From: Chrysogorgia sp. JL179-B06
Lineage: Eukaryota; Cnidaria; Anthozoa; Scleralcyonacea; Chrysogorgiidae
Reading direction: 5' to 3'
Assembly: GCA_035772405.1 (NCBI GenBank)
Contig: JAYKKM010000263.1
Coordinates: 3,382,001 to 3,446,000, forward strand
Length of the DNA: 64,000 nucleotides
This document shows positions 58,853 through 64,000 of the stretch, in pieces. The notes under the pieces were generated by a model that had not been told where the DNA came from, did no database searches, and worked only from the letters and a program-made list of their open reading frames with translations. Positions within the stretch are counted from its first letter, which is position 1; the number at the start of each line of letters is the position of its first letter. A program made the position numbers and the translations under genes.

Positions 58853-60619
58853 TTAGTCCTGATTGTTAACTAGGTATTCTAATAGCTCAGACTTGAAAAG
58901 TTCAAAAGAATTTGACTCAACAATCTCTGCTGGTAAACTATTCCAATGTCTTATAGTTCTAGGGAAAAAAGAATAAAAGTACGTGTTCTTAGTGGCTTTG
59001 TCTTGTATATATCTATATTGATGGCTTGCACGAGTTCTAAGTTCAGTGTTTGGATTCAGGTGAATCTCAGTGTCGACATCAATTTGCCCTCGGCTCATCT
59101 TATATAACAAGACTAGCCGAGTCATCGTTTTTCTTAACTCCAAGGTGGTCCATCCTAGCTCGTGGAGCATTTCTGTGACACTGGCTGTGGGATGATAATT
59201 GTTGCTACAAAACCGTGCAGCTTTTCTCTGAACTCTCTCAAGAGAAGCGATGTCCTTTTGGAGATGGGGATCCCAAGCAGCACATGCATATTCAAGTTTT
59301 GGGCGTACAATTGCCGTGTACGCAATTTCTTTCACCTTCTTGGGACAGTTCCAAAGATTTCTTTTCATCATTCCTAAGACCCTGCTTGCTTTACTGGAGA
59401 TAGAAGAGACATGATTGGACCACTTCAAATCACCATTAAAAGTGACTCCCAAATATGACATCGATTCAACTTGTTCCAGTTCAACCCCACAGAAGGAATA
59501 TACTCTCTGGGGTGGGGCTTTCTTGGTAGAAATGCAGATCGTTTTACACTTAGAAGGATTAAATGACATTTGCCACTTATTTTGCCACTCTTCGAGTTGT
59601 TGTAAATCTTCCTGGAGTTGGTCACCGTCTTCCTCGTTTGACATTACGCCATATAACAAAGCATCGTCAGCGAAAAGCCTGATTGAGGACTTCAAGTTAT
59701 CCGGCAAATCGTTCACATATAATAAAAATAAAAGTGGTCCCAACACAGTCCCCTGTGGTACTCCGGATGTTACTTGGGTAGGGTGGGAATGCTTGCCATC
59801 ACACACCACTGTTTGAGAACGGTTAGTTAAGAATGACTCAAACCAACCAAGCAGGGGTCCATGGATTCCATAATACTGTAACTTAATAATAAGACGTTTG
59901 TGGGGAACTTTATCGAAGGCCTTGCTAAAGTCTAATACTGCGGCATGAATCGACTTATTGTCTTGGATCGTCTTGGCCATGTCATGGATCGCCAGAATTA
60001 ATTGTGTTACTGTGGATCGTCTTGCTCTGAAACCGTGTTGTTCTATGTGTTTCATCACGTGACTATGAATGATATGTTCGAGGACCTTTGATGATATGCA
60101 AGTTAGTGAGATAGGTCTATAATTTGCGGGATCTGATTTGGAATCATTCTTGTGCACACCACACACATTAGCATGTTTCCATTTAGATGGTGTACGTCCA
60201 GTATCGATGGAGGTTTGAAAAATTGCTGCCAACATAGGGCCAATTTCCGTTGCATATTCTTTAAGAAACCATGGAGGTATCTCATCTGGGCCACTTGCTT
60301 TGTGTGGTTTCAAGGATTGTAACTGTTTAATAACGCCTGGAATCGTAATAGTAATGGTGCCAATGCTCGGTTTCGGGTCTAGACCGACGGGAGGAATATT
60401 ATTGGGATTTTCATCTGTAAACACACTGGAAAACTGTTTACTCAGAAGTTCCGATTTCAAATTCCCGTCACTTATAATTCTGGCATCAACTTTGAAGTCA
60501 GCTACGCCAGGATCGTCGTTTTTTAATTGTTTAATATACGACCAAAAGCGCTTTGGATTTTCTTCTAAGGTATGCAAGTAGCCATTATACGTCGAATATT
60601 TCCTTCGAAATCCGCCCAC
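58853..60619 (-). pseudogene. LINE reverse transcriptase
   Basis: 588 residues. ENPKRFWSYIKQLKNDDPG leads into the RT: PHKASGPDEIPPWFLKE, ANYRPISLTCISSKVLEHII, AVLDFSKAFDKVPHKRL (first catalytic Asp), TSGVPQGTVLGPLLFLLYVN, and SIRLFADDALLYG (FADD box). YLGVTFNGDLKWSNHV marks the thumb, and LYKMSRGQID...YSFFPRTIRHWNSLP the C-terminal region common to CR1/Jockey-type elements. The RT domain itself is uninterrupted. Its start is fused out of frame to the endonuclease. Confidence 0.9.
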
Positions 60620-61437
60620 ATCTTGTCAACTGATACATCGCTTAAATTAAATTCCTGAGGCTGAGTCGCAATCAATGTTTGCAACTCTTGCTTGATACGA
60701 GCAGAATCAGCTTTCTTCTTAATATAAACTTTACGTTTAACATTCCGTTTCCGCTGGCAAGATGTCTTGACAGTAAATAAAGCAATATCATGGTCGCTTA
60801 TGCCATCGATGACTTTGACTCCGCTGATAATATCCTTATTATTCGATAAAACAAGGTCCAAAATATTATGAGTGGTCCCTTGTCGCCTAGTCGGTTCTTT
60901 GACAAACTGGTTTAAGTCATGGTCGTCAAATACCTCCAGGAGTCTTTTAGACGCTGTAGTTAAATTGTCTTGGTCGAGTGGGTTATCCCAATTGACGTCT
61001 GGTGCAATGAAATCGCCAGTAAGGATTACATTGTTCTTATGTAAAGCAGCTCCCATTTTCAATAACGATGTATTTAGCTCTTCAAGACTTTTCATATCGG
61101 ATTTATTTCGTCGATAATAAGACCCGAAATAGATAGATTTTGCAGTTCTTTTTCCAGCTATCTGGCACTGTGACCATATAATTTCGCAATCAGAGTCCCA
61201 CTCAGAGCGATGGGTTATTATCAAGTCATTCTTTACTGCTTGGAAAACTCCACCGCCCCTGCTGCTATTGTCCCTGTCTTTCCTGTAGACCTTATAATTC
61301 TTAGGGAAAATTTCGCTGCTGTTTATATCAGGTTTGAGCCAAGATTCATTCCCAAAAACAATATCAGGTTTATACTCGTTTATCACAACAGCGATATCCG
61401 CTATTTTGTTCTTAACGCTCCGGCAGTTGACAACCAA
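60565..61437 (-). pseudogene. LINE apurinic-like endonuclease domain
   Basis: 290 residues. NCRSVKNKIADIAVVINEYK (Asn motif), PDIVFGNESWLKPDINSSEI (Glu), GGGVFQAVKNDLIITHRSEW, VILTGDFIAPDVNW (GDFN-like, with Ile in place of Asn), and GISDHDIALFTV (SDH). It nicks the target to prime reverse transcription. The Asn in GDFN is replaced by Ile, which would weaken activity. The frame ends with ATCIP* where it should continue; the RT follows in another frame. Confidence 0.85.
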
Positions 61438-61480
61438 GCATGTTAAACTGCCTCGTCTAGGTGGCTTCTCTTTGTTTCTA

Positions 61481-62062
61481 TTATGTACAGGAACTCGGCT
61501 TGGTGATAGAGATTCTACTAAGGTAGTTTGATGAATTGAATGAATCTATTGAGCTATCGAAGAATGAATCTGAAAAGTTTGGGAGACCACACGTCGGGCA
61601 AATCCACAAACATGAGCTGTTTATTAAGGTGCTATACACAGCCGGTGATATATCAATACATTTTGTATTTACATGAAACCAGTTGCTACATTCGCCGCAC
61701 TGGATTCCCGCCTGGTTCTTCTTAACAGGTTTAAGACAAATACCGCAAGGAAACTTCCAGTTATGTCCAGGGTTTACTTCGATATCTCCACCAAGCAGTA
61801 ATAACATAGCAAGTTGTGAAGGACCATTTAGACGGCCAAGTCGGAAAATTACACACAATTTCTTTGCCCGACTGAACTCACGATACCCACTTTCATTTCT
61901 CAGCAATTCGATAATATTCTTCGACTTTATTTGGGTACAAGTCGTTTGTAGATCTTCACATATATCTAGGTCGTAATTTCGGACGAACTTGTTCCATTTC
62001 AGCTTCAATTGACAGGCAAGAAACAGAACTAAAAGCGGAGCCCAAAGGCGCGTGGCCGCCAT
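61481..62062 (-). pseudogene. LINE N-terminal part: 2A-like motif and PHD finger
   Basis: 193 residues from the ATG at 62062. Hydrophobic start (WAPLLVLFLACQLKLKW). Then LAMLLLLGGDIEVNPGHNW, a 2A-like sequence (canonical DxExNPGP) whose final Pro is replaced by His. A PHD-type finger follows: CGICLKPV...GIQCGECSNWFHVNTKC...LWICPTC (C4HC3). It terminates one frame off from the endonuclease ORF. Such 2A sequences are known from APE-type LINEs of several invertebrates. Confidence 0.8.
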
Positions 62063-62332
62063 GTTTATATAAACTCATTTTCAAACCAAAATAGAGTCGA
62101 AACATTACCTTGTTAATACGTTTGTCCATTAATCCTTTCATGTCATTTTTAACCCTTTTTCAAGAAACATCGAGTGGATTAAGCCTCCTCTTTCTCTTCC
62201 ATGCAAACTATTTTTGGGACTATAGCCTCCTTGGACCTCTTGTTTTTGTGAAAGCAATGCTTGAAGATAAAATAGTGATGCTGGCTCAAGCAACAAAATT
62301 AAGATCAATTATGTAATGTTTTGTAGGGTTTG
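62063..62332. other. no gene seen
   Basis: Plain sequence upstream of the LINE; the true 5' end of the element is not clear. Confidence 0.4.
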
Positions 62333-62640
62333 AACACAGTGAGACAACTGCTAATAGTGGAAACAGTACCAGTGATGACGACGAAGCCCAGAAGGATCAG
62401 TGCACTACATGTCCCCTGCTCCAACAGAAGTTAAATACGTTGACAAAGGAATGTAAACGATTAGAGGCTATAATTTTTAAACAAACAGAAGAGAGCAGGG
62501 CTGTTATTTGTGAACTGTAGTCAAAGCTGCTCTCTGAGAAACTGAAAAACTCCACTCTCACACGTGAGTTGCAGGTCGTTCAGCAACGCATACAGTTGCA
62601 AGAAGACACCATCCGAGGCAGAAATTAAGAATACCCCACG
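62333..62640 (+). pseudogene. coiled-coil fragment, possible exon
   Basis: After an acceptor-like TTTTGTAG, a frame reads a Ser/Thr- and acidic-rich stretch and then CPLLQQKLNTLTKECKRLEA, a heptad-like coil, to a stop at 62518. Downstream codons (LSEKLKNSTLTRELQVVQQR) continue the coil in the same frame. Probably a decayed exon; protein unknown. Confidence 0.35.
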
Positions 62641-62756
62641 GCGCCCACCATCACTTGTGAATACAGTTAGAGCTCTTATAACAGGTATATATACAGTAGC
62701 TTCTCTAATTATTTGGGCCACCTGTGGTGAGCACAAGTCTTAAATCCAGCTTGATT

Positions 62757-62808
62757 TCTGTGTTCGTCATGTTCATGTTCGTCATGTTCATGTTCGTCAT
62801 GTTCGTTT
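62757..62808 (+). repeat. short tandem repeat of TGTTCATGTTCGTCA
   Basis: Three to four copies of a 15-bp unit, GTTCGTCATGTTCAT. Confidence 0.9.
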
Positions 62809-62852
62809 TATACGTCGTGAGAATGTAATTATTGCGTGGGCGTATAAATAGC

Positions 62853-63150
62853 GAATTAAAGCGATTTCGGCCAGTTTTATTGTCAATGAATCGCAGTCTG
62901 AAAAGAATTTACCAGACCTGTAAACCCGCAAATTAATGCAAAGATTCTCTCCAAGATAACTGGATGACTGAGAGAAACACAGATGAGAGATTAAAGAGAG
63001 AACCGTGGACGAAACGTCAACATAACAGAGATAATCGTTGCAAGGCAAAGCGATTTCGGACTTTCGTTTTATTGACAATGAATCGCAGTTGGAAAGTTTA
63101 CCGAGACCTGTAAACCTGCAAACCATTGCAAAGATTCTCTCCAAGGTGAA
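62853..63150 (+). repeat. two diverged ~190-bp tandem units
   Basis: GCGATTTCGG...GTCAATGAATCGCAGT...CAAAGATTCTCTCCAAG at 62861-62962 recurs at 63049-63146 with about 15-20 percent divergence. Confidence 0.7.
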
Positions 63151-63588
63151 AGAAACAAAGATGAGAGATCAATCATGAAGACAGAATGGACAGCCGAAGG
63201 ACAGGGAAATATTATTATGCTGTGTTGACATTTATCCCACGAAACTCCGTAATATTTATCATTATGAAATGTTGTGTTTTTGTCTGATTTAAATCAATTC
63301 TATATCGAAATGATCACTTGAATTTGGCGAATCGAACGCTGTAGGTTTCGTCTACTTAAAATGTGAAGATGAAAGAAACACAGATGAGAGATCAATCATG
63401 AAGACGGAAAGGACAGCCGAAGGGCAGGGAAATATTATACTGTGTTGACATTTATCCCGTGAAACTCCGTAATATTAATCATGAAATGTTGTGTTTTTAG
63501 CCGATTTACATCAATTCTATATCGAAATGATCACTTGAATCTGGCGAATCGAACGCTGTAGGTTTCGTCTACTTAAAATGTGAAGATC
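63149..63588 (+). repeat. two ~220-bp tandem units
   Basis: 63149-63369 and 63370-63588 are near-identical, both starting GAAAGAAACA(C/A)AGATGAGAG and ending CTACTTAAAATGTGAAGAT. Differences are few and the second copy has small deletions. No coding evidence. Confidence 0.85.
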
Positions 63589-64000
63589 AGATGTTATAAG
63601 AAAATGCGTATTAGCGATTAAAGCGAGACTCGCCTCTAAAATCAAAGGACTTGGCTTCAAGATCTATTCGTTGTCTACCCGATGATTTAATGCTTTTATG
63701 TTCGTTAAACCGATGTAATTCGTAACAGATATGTTTCGTATACCTTTCCGTTGTTTTTATATAAATTTTGACACACGAAGACCTTCAATCGAACAGATAT
63801 TAGAAAAAATAGCATTGCCCGTGTTTAGTGTTTACATTAAATTTCGTCTGCGTGTCAGGCGTTCTGCATTGGGGGGGGGGGGGGGTAGCCTGCATGTAGA
63901 TGCCTGATTTTTCTTCCTCATTCCTCGGGCTGCAAAGTCGACCCGCCCAAATCCACGCCATATCTCCCTAATTTGTCCAGTGATTAAGTGGCCCAAGTTA
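63589..64000. other. no gene seen; poly-G tract
   Basis: A run of about 17 G at 63870-63886; otherwise unremarkable. Confidence 0.5.

Larger units (their letters stand above)
58701..62062 (-). mobile_element. LINE (CR1/Jockey-type non-LTR retrotransposon), broken
   Basis: On the minus strand: a PHD-finger region with a 2A-like motif, an exonuclease-endonuclease-phosphatase domain, reverse transcriptase, and a 3' end of four tandem GTAGAT-type units (plus strand ACATCT repeats, 58701-58724). Two frame breaks and one apparent internal deletion. Microsatellite 3' tails instead of poly-A are usual for CR1-like clades. Confidence 0.85.

Overview
The window looks like a repeat-dense piece of an early-branching animal genome. 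A cnidarian, probably anthozoan, is my best guess; that is inference from the mix of elements (DIRS, Penelope-like, Polinton, hAT, PIF/Harbinger, 2A-bearing LINE, HECT-carrying transposon) and from spliced, AT-rich gene structure, not from a species-specific marker. Almost everything recognisable is mobile DNA or its debris. I see no ordinary host gene that is clearly intact, and no rRNA, tRNA or CRISPR array.

Layout. 0-1.4 kb: broken PIF/Harbinger transposase. 2.7-4.4 kb: a foldback repeat and a hAT-like AT-rich element. 4.5-8 kb: a broken SAM/zinc-knuckle gene, a Tc1/mariner-type fragment and a truncated DIRS-like reverse transcriptase. 8-12 kb: hairpins, short repeats and a hAT-type MITE. 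12.3-14.3 kb: a decayed Penelope-like element with inverted and direct terminal repeats. 15.2-15.95 kb and 34.78-34.95 kb: two parts of one HECT ubiquitin-ligase-like gene, separated by a complete Polinton/Maverick (16150-34614) that inserted into its intron.

The Polinton is the centrepiece. It is 18,465 bp with ~120-bp terminal inverted repeats and a perfect 6-bp target duplication (CTCTTG). It has about 24 closely packed intronless genes: protein-primed-type DNA polymerase B, retroviral-type integrase with chromodomain, packaging ATPase, a capsid protein that I assign as the double-jelly-roll type, a probable penton, a ConA/LamG-like spike, a GIY-YIG nuclease, a NUMOD1-like DNA-binding protein, a possible ssDNA-binding protein, and many small membrane proteins. 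Nearly every gene starts right after an AATAAA-like block. Eight perfect or near-perfect TTT...AAA hairpins lie just past stop codons. One small membrane protein ends in adjacent PSAP and YPDL motifs, the two classic ESCRT-recruiting late domains.

34.9-44.2 kb: hAT-like remnants, a 3-kb foldback with two long (TA)n tracts, and in its loop a relic of a second, diverged Polinton capsid gene. 44311-56229: an 11.9-kb DNA transposon with ~515-bp TIRs, 6-bp TSD GCGCGA and TAT...ATA termini (IS3EU-like). It carries a frameshifted DDE transposase on + and a spliced, CUE-plus-HECT E3-ligase-like gene on -. Both genes start just inside the TIRs, so they share a duplicated promoter region. 56792-58638: a related non-autonomous element, itself interrupted by an insertion with an 8-bp TSD. 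58.7-62.06 kb: a broken LINE with PHD finger, a 2A-like motif, endonuclease and reverse transcriptase. 62-64 kb: a coiled-coil fragment and tandem duplications.
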